From Strix aluco (Eukaryota; Chordata; Aves; Strigiformes; Strigidae): a stretch of DNA of 64,000 bases. Positions 12,195 to 25,618 of this stretch are shown one piece after another; within the stretch, counting starts at the first letter, position 1, and every line of letters starts with the position of its first letter. The notes under the pieces were generated by a model, which ran no database searches, had not been told where the DNA came from, and saw only the letters and a list, made by a program, of their open reading frames with translations. Location: contig NC_133971.1 in NCBI RefSeq assembly GCF_031877795.1, positions 16,516,825 to 16,580,824 on the forward strand. The letters are read 5' to 3'. The position numbers and the translations under genes are program-made.

Positions 12195-15100
12195 TAATAT
12201 CTATAATATTTTAGTTGATTCCTATTTCTCATCTCTTATACCAACTGCTTGGTCAGAAGGTACTCCTTCAGGTGTGCTTTGCTGGATAGTGGTTACTATC
12301 TCCTAGTCCTTTCAACTTCTCATGTTTGCAAGGTGGTTTCGTTCATCAGTTTGAGAGACAGAGGCAAATATGCAGCTTGTAGGGATGGTCTTTTGCTTTT
12401 ATAGCCCAATACAGCAACACAGAAAACATGAATTTGAGTCTATTTCTCTCTGCTCAGGTCATTATGGACATAGACCACAGTTCACCTTTACTGAGCTGGA
12501 GCTTATTAGTATCTAAGGTGGTATATGCAAAACTGACTGCCGAAGAAGGATCTGCTCCCATCATAACTGTCCCAGGAGCCACAGGAAATGAGTGTTATGC
12601 AAATGTCTGCAAGTCATACCTTGAAAGAACATTTATGAGTTACATGGGTTCAGCTCCAGAGTTTCATGCATCCTTTGCCTTCTACGAGTTTCCCTTAGTA
12701 AAGAACACATAATCCATGTTTTTTAGGGCCAGAGAGGACTATCACTATTGTTAATTCTCACATTAAATATGTATACTGGCTATAAAACTGTACTTTGTAA
12801 GTTCTGCAACAAGCCCCACCATTTCTGACATTAATTCAGGTTTTCCTGCAAAGAATCAGCCCTCATCTCAAATATCTATCTAACACTAAAGAACATATAC
12901 AGAATTCAAAATTGCATACTGAAATATTTTTCTACTGATTTCTGGTACACTGTCACACCTTTTGTTCCCTAAGGGGAACTGTTTGTTACCCTTTTATTTC
13001 TTCCAAATGTTGTGATTCTCAGATTATGTTGAAGATTATGTCTACAGTACACAACAACCTCCAGAAACATCCTGAACACTAGAACATACTTGTCTGTACA
13101 AGCAAATTCTTAAAATATTCCTGAAAACAATTTTGTCATGCACCTTTCCCAAAGAATTCATGAGCATGATTTGGGAGACACAGTATTCCCAGAACTATTC
13201 CTAAAAGGCAGTTTGTACATAACCACCCTCGTTTTTGGATGACAGTTTGCTAAAATATGTGCATGGCATTATCTACCAATTAGTCCCAGTGCCTGGGAGA
13301 AGTTTTAATTTACTAGCACACACATAGCTTTTATTTAGATAGCTAGGAGATTCTTATATTGGTAGGTAGAAGTAGCAACTGAAATTGTTCATTTGCTGGC
13401 CAACAATAATTGGGCAGCATTGAAAACATTATTCATGAGTCATATCCAGAGAGATCCTGAGTGGCTCATGAGAGCTACTGAGTATTCTAAAATCCAACTT
13501 CAAGAAAACAAACACTCCTGCAGGTGAGGGAGGCCACACAGGATTAGACATGAATGTGATGACAATATTCAATAAAAGTTCAAATGCAGTGGTAAGAGTG
13601 CGTTTTAGAGTGAAGCCAGTATTGGTGAATATAGCAAATGTCACAAAAGAACTGGCAACAAAAAGCTAATTGCAGTCATGCTAGAGAACCTTGTTCAAGG
13701 GATGGGCTGGAGAGTTTAATGGGAGAAGTAAAGAAACAAACAGTACAGACTTATCACAACTTCATCTGTCTTCCTTCTTCTGCTTTGTATCAGATGTGCA
13801 CTACTTGTAGCAACAAGTAGAAGTTCGCATCTACTCACGACATACTGTATTTTAAAATTTAGCTTTTTATACAGCTTATATCACTGCCTTTCAGATTGGA
13901 TGGATTTTACAGCACATTTTTCCCTCCTTCCTACCTTAAAAATTGCAGATGTTTCTGCTAGAAAACAGGCATGTTTTCTATCAAAAACATCTCTTCAGTA
14001 AAGTGTCTTTACTAAAGAAAACTGCATTTCTTTTGGAAGCCCAAATAGCTGAAATTATTTTTTCATTTACTGTTATAAGAAAACTATAAAATACTCTGTT
14101 GAGTAAAAATGCTCTGTTGAAAAAAAAAATTAAATATGTGAAGACCATAGCACATTTTTCTATCATTCTTTTGTTGAGGAATTGCACTGAAACAGTTAAA
14201 AAGTACCCAGCAATGACATCAATTTAGAACAAAAAAGAATCCCAGGTCTGAACCTTATCACAGACAGTTGCTGCACATTGTCACAGAGAGCTGTATGTTG
14301 CTGGCTGTTCTCACAGTCAGTTGCTCCACTACAGGCATTTGTATCAGCAGATATTGGATCACAATCAGAGAACCTAACAGGAACCAAGGAAATGATCAGG
14401 CTGAACATCACTGGGCTAGCTAACCTTACTGCTCATGAAAGGCATTGGGATCCCTAAGAATCTTACTGGCCAAGCTCTGGAAATTACAGTTCCTCCACAC
14501 AAGACTTTAAGACCAGCTGTTTGTTAAGCTAGAGTGCCTGTTCTACAGGAGTGAAGGAAAGGAATGGCTTGTGACTAGTAAACATCTCCAAGTATCCAAT
14601 AATACTAACGGACAAGCAAGTTCATATGTATTGTTCAGCTCCACATATAGTGAACACTTGCAGCTTCTACCACTTTTGAAAGAACCTGAGTACTCAGCAC
14701 ATGTGAAGAAAAAAACCATGAAGTCCTATCCTCAGCAGAGGACCTTGCTATCAAATTCTTTTTTGTTTATCTTGTAGTCAGCACATCCAAATGAGCACGT
14801 GCAAAATTAACAGCTGATTTAAAAACTGTAAGACTACAATTCCCTACATTTCAGTTTTGTAGTTTCTTAAAACCCAGCAACAGTACTGATGAATAATATT
14901 TAGCTACTTCATCATTAAATAATTTTTGAATACCAAACTATGATTAAAACCTGTCAGTTGTAGGGATACAAGGCTAACTCAAAACTTCCTCTCGACCATA
15001 CCTGTATTTGTTCCACTGAATCATTTCTTGTGGACATCATCAATTCCTTTCTTCATTCACTTTTCTTCTTTTTCAAAAGGTGGTACAACATGTTTGCTGG

Positions 15101-18100
15101 AAAAGTTATTTTTGAAATTTCACATACCTCCCCAAGAAAAGCTGCCTTTCTTCAAAAATATCCCCAAAGTACCTAGAAATCTTAACCATAAAATTGGTCC
15201 CAAAAGCCTAAATTGGTTGATATGTAAGATTATGTGAAAGGAATTGGTGAACAAACAATTACACAGGCTATCAAACAAAATAAAAGTTTAAAATTCCAAG
15301 CATTGTTCTTCTCAATACCACATTTTCAGCTGCTTACATAGTAGCTATTTTGGGAAAGGAAACAAAGCAAACTACACAAACACTCAGAGGATCTGTATTT
15401 GTGTGAACATTATGAAATCCAAAGGAGTCGTGACAGTGCTACCGATTTATGCAGAAATGGGAAGAGCGTGACACAGTGTAAAAGTGTTAAGTCTGCAATA
15501 CAACATAACTGAAATACCCATGACAAAATTTTAAGAGATCTTAATAATAACATTGTGTAGTGGGAAGATAAGTGAGATCAGACAGAAGGATAAAAAAGCT
15601 AAAATTCATGTAACCTCAAGAAAAAAAAAAAAAAAAAATTGTAATAAGCCTGACAAGTATAACCATCATATTTGTAATGTCTACTGGGAGAAGCTGTATC
15701 AGAATATTCAGGAGATGGTCTGGCATTACAGAAAGTTTTCCTAAATGTGAAATTAACTGTGCAATTGCTCTGTTAAGGTAAGCTACCACCAGATGTTAGT
15801 AAAAACTGAAAAATGTAGCTTTTGGAAGACGTACTATAGCAATAAATCAGTTAGTCAAACAAATTGTAACTGTGGATCCACTCCAAGGCTTTAGAAATGT
15901 AGGCTTCTATGTGTGGTTAAAAAAGAACAGAACAGTTAATTCCTCTCAAAGTCACTAATTAAGAATCCATATACCTTGTAACTTTCCCAGCTATGAGCAG
16001 AGTTAGGAATTTCTTGGTTTCCCTAAGCTGTCCTTTCAGATTTACCATTTCTCATTCTGTTGAGCTGCTGGTATTGAATGGTGTTCATGACCTGAATGTA
16101 GAAGGAATAAATAAAAAGACAACAAATGAAAAAGTATGTTGGATCTGATCACTTGTTATGAATAATGATTATCTAACAAATATAGATACTTTGCTGTACA
16201 TATTAGTATATTTTCTAACAAGATTTCACAGTGCTTCACAGACATATTAGGATATCATGCAACAACCCAGAATTCCCTAATGCCAATTATTTTCTCTGTC
16301 AAGAACATTAGATCCTTCTCTTTATCAAACATTGGCATGGATAGGCAGAAGTATCTCAGGAAATCCTGATTTTCTGTACACAGAGAAAAAGAGAACAAGG
16401 CCTGTGTAATGTTAGAAACAGATGTAGTGATTAAGACATAGAGAAAATTGAAGAGTTCATATCACTGAAGGGCTGGCCAAGACCCCCCTCTCTGATTAAA
16501 TATATAATAACATATAAACACTTTTATATTTAAAATTGTCCCTTAAGTACAAGGAATAAAATGAGCTACAGAGCTGACAGTCTGATGTCCCATCTCCATT
16601 CAGTATACAGAAATCTAAACAGGGCTCTGACAGAATCTAGACATGATATAAACTTGCCATATAACAGTAGTGACTATAATACTTAACTGTTCTGCACCGA
16701 TGCAATGCTACATCTGAGTGATCAGAAAAAAAAACCAACAACAAACCACTACTTTTTGCATAACAATGTGAGTTTTCTAAACGGTTGCCAAGGCCACCAG
16801 CTAGTTAGAGTCTTTATGCAATCTACTTAATACCACATTTCAATTGCTCCCTTTAGAAGTAAAGAAAAATATTCCTTTCACTACACACCAGTATCTTTGT
16901 AAGAACTGAAACTGAAATGATAAAACTTCAACATGAGGCAACATGAAGAAAGAAATTAAAATGCAGTCTTGCAGATAATGTCTTAATGACTAAAAATTGA
17001 CTATTTAAGGATTGCACAACTATGCTTCACAACTATGGCTAAGACAATGCCTTATTTCCTCAAAGTATCTTAAAAGTCTCAACACAGATCGCAGTCTTGG
17101 CTTACTGTACACATAACTTCAGAGATTTTTAACAAAACTTTTTAAGATCAAAATCTATTCACATATAGTATTTCAAATGGGAAAGTTTAAAGCTCTAAGT
17201 CAATTAAAAATTGTCATAACATTAAAAACTAAACACTATGAAATTGATACAACCTCTAGAAATGGTTAGAAATACTGAAACATTTCTTAACTATGTCATC
17301 TAACTAAAGGAAAATTGATTCGAACTATTACTCAGTTATCTCTTTTATTTCCAAGGTTTTAATCAAGACTTTGTCTTTGAAGAATCTGTTCATCATAAAA
17401 CTCTATAATGCAGCACATCACATAGTGTCTCACAGGAAACGTTCTTGGTGCATTATTAATTACCATCAGTAATGCTTATTCTACTTCTATTTTTACTCAA
17501 GTCATAACGAATGAACTATGACCTTTCTTTCTTGAATTATGGTTCTTAATCAAGCTCCTCATTTTAGAAGGATTCTCCTCTATCCCTCAAGAACTACTAT
17601 AGGTTAACTGATATGAAACTAAGACCCTTTTTTGATATTCTCATTGTATGTATAGGCAAAATCTCAAAGTTTCACTGGCAGTCATTTCAGAGACTGGCAA
17701 GATCTCACCATAAATCAAAGATATATTTATGACCTAGCTATTAACTTTGCTATTACTCTACATCAAAAAACTGTCCTTCCTCTTCTGTGGTGCTGTACTC
17801 CACAGCTGTGCTTGTAGCCCAGTGACAGTGAGAGCATACCAGCCTCAGAATTCTTCTGCTAAACATTATCACAGGGAAAATCTGCTCAGTTTACACCAAA
17901 ATCAGAACTGAAACAATATATTAACAACTGTCATTAACCAGCAGTCAGTGAGCTGCACATTTAAGATTCAACAATATAAGTAAACCACAATATTAGATGC
18001 ATACAAAATGCTAAGAAGTTACAATATTAGATGTATATGAAATGTTTATAATAAACACATACAAAAACAACCTCCTACAACAACCACCCCAAAAAGCTCT

Positions 18101-20504
18101 AATCACACACACATAAACACAGTTAACATGTGCACACCTCTTTCTCACAGGACCTGTGAGTAGTTACAAGTGCACACCCCTCATATGGGAGCATTTGGTC
18201 CCCTCTTTACACATCTCTCGCTAGAGGTGTGGGTGCTCTAGCTTTCTGTGTATCTGTGCAGCTCCTTACCACCCGCTGAATCACACACCAGTGCGAAAGC
18301 ACCCCACAACTTCATATATGCGCACCACGAGTGTGGGAACATATTGTTGCAGCCCGTATTGACAGTTCACTAGCTAGATGCAGACACCTCACAGCATCCA
18401 ACAGGGAGGGTGCTTCTTGCTTAGACAGAGGCTTGATGCCTGCAGAGCAACTTCTCACTGTTTCAAACCACGTTCTGAATACTGCTGTTCCCAGCCCAAG
18501 ATCTCTCCTGCTTTGTTACAAATTTCCATGCTGCTTTTATACTTCTTTTCAGGCTGTCTCCTTCTTTCAAGAGTCCATACATGCAACTATGATTCTGTTA
18601 AGCCAAAGAAGCTATAGTGATCAATCTCCCAATGTAACACTCTCAAGAAAACAAGATCATGAATACTGTGTCTCCTGAACACAAATCTGAAAAAGAAACT
18701 TTCCTCCTCACTCATCTTCCTCTTCCTGCACAAGAGAACAGTAAGGGCATCCTTATGTTGACAAAGAATGGAATACTTCTCACTTAGCTTTAGATGTCTG
18801 CATCTGAACTAGTCACCTGAGCCCTGTAACAGGTTTAAATTTCCACTTTAGGATTAAATAAATCACATGCAAAACATGCATGTTTCTCTCCACTGATGGG
18901 AAAAGGAGTTTTGACTTCTAGCTCAGATGTAAGTCTGAGCTATGTAACTAAATTTACGCAAGCTTAATCTCATCCCAGATATTTACAATGTCTTCTAAAC
19001 TGGCATGGAGCACCTCCTCTTTTCTTTATTTTAAGGGAGAGGTGGTTTGGTTGCTTTTGCATTGGCATCTGTCTTTGTCCAGACTAAGAGAGTTAAAATT
19101 TTTGAGGTTTTCTAGTCCTCTGCAGCACCTCCTTCTCCACCCTTTCCTCCCACCCCTAGCTACCATCCATCAAAGTCAACTTATATCCCGAAAAGGGACC
19201 AGCACTAACAATACCAATACTGTACTGCTCAGATACGTTACTGGAACTAATTTTTCTATTTCAACACAGTAAGACTGACAACACCAGAGCTCATCTATTT
19301 GAGGCATTCTTTAAAGGTCTGTTTCCTATTACAATTTTTCAGTCACTGAAGACTATGCACACTTTGACAAAGACTCTTGATACGTTTTTCAACATACCTT
19401 TGAGTGCTGATTAATTATGTAATGCAAAAAAAAGCTGGGAGAACTTTAATGCCTGCCTACAGATGGGTGGTATGTTTGCAAGTACTGCAGAAAGAAATTC
19501 CCACATGGCAGTATCACAGTAAGCTTTGATGGTAGAGAAATTTAGTATCTTTAAAGATGTTCTAAGTTATTGCCTTCATATTAATAGATACATGTAATCA
19601 AATATAAGAAGTTCACCTCCAACTGAATGCTAATTTCCTTATGTTACTTCTGACTTTCTGCATTATACCAGATACAAGACTGTAGGGCAGGTAATGCTAA
19701 CTACTTTTATGCTCACACATTCAAAATATCTGTTAAAATGAAAATTACATTGAAGAGGTGCATTTCTCTCTCACCTCTCCCATACATTGCCACAACAGCA
19801 TCAAAGCAAACAGTTGTTTCCTTTTGCCTTCTTTTTCCAGGTCAAATTTTTTTCCCACAAATAGAAGAGCCATCTGTATTCACATAACATGCTGGAAAGT
19901 GTATAATCTGCAGTCCTGAAGAAGGTAAGCAAGAAAATTTGAGTGATTACAGCACTTACGACAGATTTGATACTACTGAGTAAATATGCTCTCCATAAAT
20001 GGAAAAGAAACACACTGATAAAAATGGAAAATAGGAAGTGAATGTTCTTGGTTTTGGCACAGCTGCACTTACTGCTCACCTAAAGCAAGTGGGAGATAGC
20101 AAATTAAACATAACCTAGTAAACTAAACCAAAAAGAGAAGCAAAATAGATATGTTTGAGGAAGAAAACTAGAAAACAGCAGAATTAAAAGTAACATGTCC
20201 CTTCGTCATTTATTCTTCTATTTATCATCTTCACTGATTTAGCTACAGGACTGACATATTTGAAAACTTTCAACTTTTTTTTAAGCACACTCCTGAAATG
20301 ACAGTAAGAACAACTGTAATTCACACACAGAATAAAAAGTATTCATTTTACCTTAAACAAAATCTGATAAATTTCATATATTTACCTGAAAAATATCTCT
20401 GTATAAATTACATACTGTTGTTGTAGATCTATTTTAACACAACAAATTAAATCCATTATTATTTAAAATCAGCACTGCTTCTAACATAACCATGATTCCA
20501 AACA
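12195..20504. other. Long AT-rich stretch without recognised genes
   Basis: Open frames are all short and overlapping. Small items noted are a 17-18-base A-run near 15621-15638 and a 24-base imperfect direct repeat near 17980-18045 (ACAATATTAGATGCATAC / ACAATATTAGATGTATAT). A slightly GC- and CpG-richer patch at about 18110-18680 carries an open frame of 115 codons (18331-18678) with no recognised similarity. I see no splice-flanked exon that I could defend. Confidence 0.55.
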
Positions 20505-20550
20505 GAGAAGGTGCCCTGCTGGATCTCCTCTTTGTGAACAGAAAGGACTG

Positions 20551-21744
20551 GTGGATGATGTGGCGGTTGGAGGCCGACTAGGGCACAGCAATCATGAAAT
20601 AATAGAGTTCTCTATTCTTAGAGAGGCCAGGAGAGGGGGCAGCAGAACTGACATCCTGGACTTCCAAAGGGCTGATTTTGACTTGTTTAGGCACCTGCTT
20701 GACAGGATCCCTTGGAAGATGATCCTGAAGGGTATAGGGGTTCAGGAAGGCTGGACATTCTTTAAGAAGGAAGTCTTAATGGCTCAGGAGCAGGCAGTCC
20801 CCAGGTGCTGTAAGAGAAGCTGGTGGCAGAGAAGACCACCCTGGCTAAACAGGGAGCTTTGGCTGCAACTCAGGGAGAAGAGGAGAGATTACAGCCTTTG
20901 GAAGAAGGGGCTAGCAACTCACAGTGATTACAAAGATGCTGTGAGGCTATGCAGGGTGGAAATCAGGAGGTCTAAAGCCCAGCTGGAAATTAATCAGGCT
21001 TCAGCAATCAAGGACAACAAGAAATGTTTCTATGTCAGGAGCAAAAGAAAGAACAGGGAGAGCCTCCATCCCCTGCTAGACGCAGGGGGAAACATGGTGA
21101 CAAGTGATGAGGAAACGGCTGAGGTGCTTAATGCCTTCTTTGCCTCAGTCTTTAATAACAAGACTAGTTGTATTGAGGGAATCCAGCCTCCTCAGCCAGA
21201 AGACAGAGACTGGGAGAACGACCCCCCCACAATCCAGGAGGAGACAGTCAGTGACCTGCTGCATCACATAGACACACACAAGTCTATGGGACTGGATGGG
21301 ATACACCCGAGGGTGGTGAAGGAGCTGGCTGGGGTGCTTGCCAAGCCGCTTTCCATCATTTACCAGCAGTCCTGGCTGACCGGGGAGGTCCTCACAGACT
21401 GGAAATTGGCCAGTGTGATGCCCACCTATAAGAAGGGTCGGGAGGATGATCCAGGAAATTACAGGCCTGTCAGCTTGATGTCGGTGCCCAGGAAGCTGAT
21501 GGAGCAGCTCATCCAGAGTACCATCACACAACACATGCGGGACAACCAGATGATCAGGCCCAGTCAGCATGGGTTTATGAAAGGCAGGTCCTGCTTGACA
21601 AACCTGATCTCCTTCTACAACAGGGTGACCTGCTTATTGGATGAGGGAAAGGCTGTGGGTGTTGTTTACCTCGACTTCAGTAAGGCCTTTGACACCGTTT
21701 CCCACAGCATTCTCCTGGTGATGGGCACACGCTTCGCTGGGTAA
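20551..21744 (+). pseudogene. CR1 reverse transcriptase, N-terminal part (frameshifted)
   Basis: This is an open frame of 397 codons within the CR1 copy. It holds the region between the endonuclease and RT domains and the first RT blocks, including the [10 protein letters not shown] motif, which contains the first catalytic aspartate of the palm. It ends by running out of frame just before the [17 protein letters not shown] segment. The rest of the polymerase continues in another frame, so no complete polymerase can be made. Confidence 0.85.
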
Positions 21745-22540
21745 AAAACTGGCTGGATGGCCGGGCCCAAAGAGTTGTGGTGAATGGAGTTAAATCCAGT
21801 TGGTGGCCGGTCACAAGTGGTGTCCCCCAGGGCTCAGTTTTGGGGCCACTTCTGTTTAACCGCTTCATTGATGATCTAGATGAGGGGATCAAGTGCACCC
21901 TCAGTAAGTTTGCAGATGACACCAAGTTGGGTGGGAGTGTTGATCTGCTCGAGGGTAGGGAGGTTCTGCAGAGAGACCTGGACAGGCTGGAGCGATGGGC
22001 TGAGGCCAACTGTAGGAGTTTCAATAAGGCCAAATGCCGGGTGCTGCACTTGGGCCACAACAACCCCCAGCAGCGCTACAGTCTTGGGGAGGAGTGGCTG
22101 GAGAGCTGCCAGTCAGAGAGGGACCTGGGGGTGTTGATTGACAGCCGGCTGAACATGAGCCAGCAGTGTGCCCAGGTGGCCAAGAAGGCCAATGGCATCC
22201 TGGCTTGCATCAGAAATAGCGTGGCCAGCAGGGACAGGGAAGTGATCTTACCCCTGGACTCAGCACTGGTGAGGCCGCACCTCGATGACTGTGTTCAGTT
22301 TTGGGCCCCTCACTACAAAAAGGACATTGAATTACTCGAGCGTGTCCAGAGAAGGGCAATGAAGCTGGTGAAGGGTCTGGAGCACATGTCGTACAAGGAG
22401 CGGCTGAGGGAACTGGGGTTGTTTAGTCTGGAGAAGAGGAGGCTGAGGGGAGACCTCATCGCCCTCTACAGCTACCTGAAAGGAGGTTGCAGAGAGCTGG
22501 GGATGAGTCTCTTTAACCAAGTAACAAGTGATAGGACACA
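21741..22540 (+). pseudogene. CR1 reverse transcriptase, C-terminal part (second frame, 3' truncated)
   Basis: This continues the CR1 polymerase in a different frame from the upstream piece. [17 protein letters not shown] leads into the [12 protein letters not shown] block and the intact catalytic box FADD at about 21910, followed by the thumb-like and C-terminal region. The open frame runs to 22559, but CR1-like sequence ends near 22540, so the last codons are host sequence. The catalytic residues are intact, yet the enzyme would lack its C-terminal end. Confidence 0.85.
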
Positions 22541-24482
22541 AGTGATTTGGATTTTTTAGCCCTCTACTACAATTCCATAGAATAGTGTTTTCTCTAGGCT
22601 GATGAACTCTGGTTTGCCTAACTTTTCTTCCTATTGTAGCCTTTTCATACTTTAGATCATCCTTTTTACCTTTCTTTGACTTTTTCCAGTTTGACTGTAG
22701 CTTTTCAAGAGGCAGGCATAACAATTGTTAAGCATCAAACTCACGTTCTTATAAAATCTGTTGTAAACTGAAGACCTTATTCCTGAGTGAAGATGAGCAT
22801 CTCAATATCCAACATATTATGTGTAAATTTGGGGGTGGGTTTATGTACATCACAATATGTTTTAGATAAAATTATATTTAGATACAATTGCCAGCTCAAC
22901 CTCCAATCACTGTCTCAAAGTCTTTTTTTAAAGATAATCAGAGATGGTGTGTACTAGGCAGTGTTTATTTTACCCTGCACTGCTAGTCTCCTTGAAAGAA
23001 AGAGAACATTGCTAAGTGTTAGCATAGCTTATGGACTCCAAAAATTAATAATTAAAACTCTATTATTATTGCAGGATTTGCAGAACAGTAGCCTCTGACT
23101 TTGCTGATTAATCAATTAATTGTAAAGTAGTTCCATACAAGCTTACATTCCACTCTAACTGCTTCTGTTTGGCTTCACCCCAATGTCAAACCTTTTGACA
23201 TTCTGCCTAAAATGTTGTCACTTATCTACACAGACATGCCCTTGTCTTCCTCCCTCTCCTCCTTCTTCTTTCATTGAAGGCTGCAAAAATTTCCATAAGC
23301 ATTTTCATTTCCTTAATTTCAGTTAACATTCATGGATTTGATTTTGTATATATCATTTCTTACATATACCCTTTATCTTCCCATTCTCTTTCACAATACT
23401 GTCTTCAGTAAATGTCTCATTTGTCAGTTTACTTGTTATTTGCATTTTAAATACTTCACAAACTTTTACTGAACCATGGCTATGTTTTGTTTCTTAAATT
23501 TGTTGTACAAACCTGAAAGAATAAGCTATTTAAACCTTTAACAAAGATCCTTCCCTTACATTGCTTTTACTGTGTTTTTATTATGTTAACACAGTGCTCT
23601 GGAACTAAGTCACACAGGCCCTACCAGATTGATCCCTCACCTGATGTAGTAAGAATTGCGTCTACTTACTCCAAAAATGGATTAGAATTGCTCAGATCAA
23701 TTTTTAAGACAGGCTTGCAGAATTTGGGTGCCAAACTGACAAATTATGGGGTTTAATAATCAAATCATCTAAGAGTCAGTAGTTCCATTTGAAGTACAAT
23801 TACATTCAAAAGATAGGAATCATCTGAGCAAATGCAAATGTCTAAAATGTAGATATCTGAACTAGTTATCTAGACTCTCTTTACAGGCACAACAGAGAGA
23901 TAAGAACTTTTGTGGTATGATTCATCTGGCCTTTTAGAAATGTATGAGATCAACTGAACCCTGCAGACATCTGTTTCTCTGCTAGGACTATAAATGACTA
24001 AAAGACTTTTCAGATGAGGCTATCTCAGATGTCCCTTAAGCAACTATAAGAGGAATCCAGAATGAATAGCCCAGAAGAAGATGTCTACAGTAAAAAGGCT
24101 TTAAGTTAGCAGGATGAATACCACACAGAACATTTCAGCCCAAATGTCACAGACATATACAGATAGGCAGCCTTTCTGAACACTTGTTTGAAAGGCATTT
24201 TAATAGCAACCAAAATTTTTATTACAGTCTGAATTGGAGGTGCTAGTCCTTCAAAGACTAGGAATCTTTTTTTATTAGCAGAGAGAACCTTTTTATTAAC
24301 TATGTTTGAGAACATCTGAAAGAAAAAAGGGTCATAATGTATAGTATTTTGCATCTTAAAATGAATGCCAACAATCCTCTCTAAAACTTAAAAAGGTACC
24401 TTTGTGTACACTTTGACACCATCTAGACTATCTAATTAAATTACTTTCCTCCTTTCAGCTAAAGGCATTCCACCAGTCTGTC
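22541..24482. other. AT-rich stretch without recognised features
   Basis: No defensible gene, RNA or element was seen between the 3'-truncated CR1 and the purine tract. Confidence 0.6.
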
Positions 24483-25540
24483 AGGGAAGAGGAGAGAAGA
24501 GGAGAGGAGAGGAGAGGAGAGGAGAGGAGAGGAGAGGAGAGGAGAGGAGAGGAGAGGAGAGGAGAGGAGAGGAGAGGAGAGGAGAGGAGAGGAGAGGAGA
24601 GGAGAGGAGAGGAGAGGAGAGGAGAGGAGAGGAGAGGAGAGGAGAGGAGAGGAGAGGAGAGGAGAGGAGAGGAGAGGAGAGGAGAGGAGAGGAGAGGAGA
24701 GGAGAGGAGAGAAGGGAAGGGAAGGGAAGGGAAGAGAAGAGAAGAGAAGAGAAGAGAAGAGAAGAGAAGAGAAGAGAAGAGAAGAGAAGAGAAGAGAAGA
24801 GAGAAGAGAAGAGAAGAGAAGAGAAGAGAAGAGAAGAGAAGAGAAGAGAAGAGAAGAGAAGAGAAGAGAAGAGAAGAGAAGAGAAGAGAAGAGAAGAGAA
24901 GAGAAGAGAAGAGAGAAGAGAAGAGAAGAGAAGAGAAGAGAAGAGAAGAGAAGAGAAGAGAAGAGAAGAGAAGAGAAGAGAAGAGAAGAGAAGAGAAGAG
25001 AAGAGAAGAGAAGAGAAGAGAAGAGAAGAGAAGAGAAGAGAAGAGAAGAGAAGAGAAGAGAAGAGAGAAGGGAAGGGAAGGGAAGGGAAGGGAAGGGAAG
25101 GGAAGGGAAGGAAGGGAAGGAAGGGAAGGGAAGGAAGAGAAGAGAAGAGAAGAGAAGAGAAGAGAAGAGAAGAGAAGAGAAGAGAAGAGAAGAGAAGAGA
25201 AGAGAAGAGAAGAGAAGAGAAGAGAAGAGAAGAGAAGAGAAGAGAAGAGAAGAGAAGAGAAGAGAAGAGAAGAGAAGAGAAGAGAAGAGGAGAGGAGAGG
25301 AGAGGAGAGGAGAGGAGAGGAGAGGAGAGGAGAGGAGAGGAGAGGAGAGGAGAGGAGAGGAGAGGAGAGGAGAGGAGAGGAGAGGAGAGGAGAGGAGAGG
25401 AGAGGAGAGGAGAGAAGAGAAGAGAGAGAAGAGAAGAGAAGAGAAGAGAAGAGAAGAGAAGAGAAGAGAAGAGAAGAGAAGAGAAGAGAAGAGAAGAGAA
25501 GAGAAGAGAAGAGAAGAGAAGAGAAGAGAAGAGAAGAGAA
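24483..25540 (+). repeat. Unbroken 1,058-base purine tract of (GGAGA)n, (GGGAA)n and (GAAGA)n
   Basis: Every base on the plus strand from 24483 to 25540 is A or G. It falls into blocks: GGAGA to about 24710, a short GGGAA block to about 24735, GAAGA to about 25063, GGGAA to about 25133, GAAGA to about 25287, GGAGA to about 25412, then GAAGA to the end. Small phase slips (GAGAGAAG) occur near 24800, 24912, 25063 and 25423. The tract is almost mirror-symmetric along the strand, as is usual for (GA)-rich pentamers. Such sequence can form intramolecular triplexes and is hard to sequence, so the copy number shown may not be exact. Confidence 0.98.
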
Positions 25541-25618
25541 TATTTAATATTGTATGATGAGTATTATGTGATATGATACAATCGCTATAATAAATATAAT
25601 ATAATATTTAAATTCCAG
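25541..25618. other. AT-rich flank of the purine tract
   Basis: About 75 bases made almost only of A and T, with TATTTAATATTG and ATAATATAATATTTAAA motifs, follow the purine tract directly. It is a sharp change from a GA-only strand to an easily melted sequence. No coding content. Confidence 0.6.

Larger units (their letters stand above)
20505..22540 (+). mobile_element. CR1 LINE with most of its reverse transcriptase, lacking the 3' end
   Basis: This is the best-preserved CR1 in the window. A 397-codon frame (20551-21744) carries the region after the endonuclease, HKSMGLDGIHPRVVKELAG, NYRPVSLMSV, the SQHGFMKGRSCLTNLISF block and [13 protein letters not shown]. The frame shifts near 21720-21735, where a short deletion is apparent, and a second frame (from about 21740; ATG at 21777) carries [16 protein letters not shown], the catalytic [22 protein letters not shown] and [21 protein letters not shown]. 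Homology stops near 22535-22540 in the RT C-terminus: the last ~60 residues, the 3' UTR and the octamer tail are missing. That is unusual, because CR1 copies normally lose their 5' and keep their 3' end. Confidence 0.94.
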
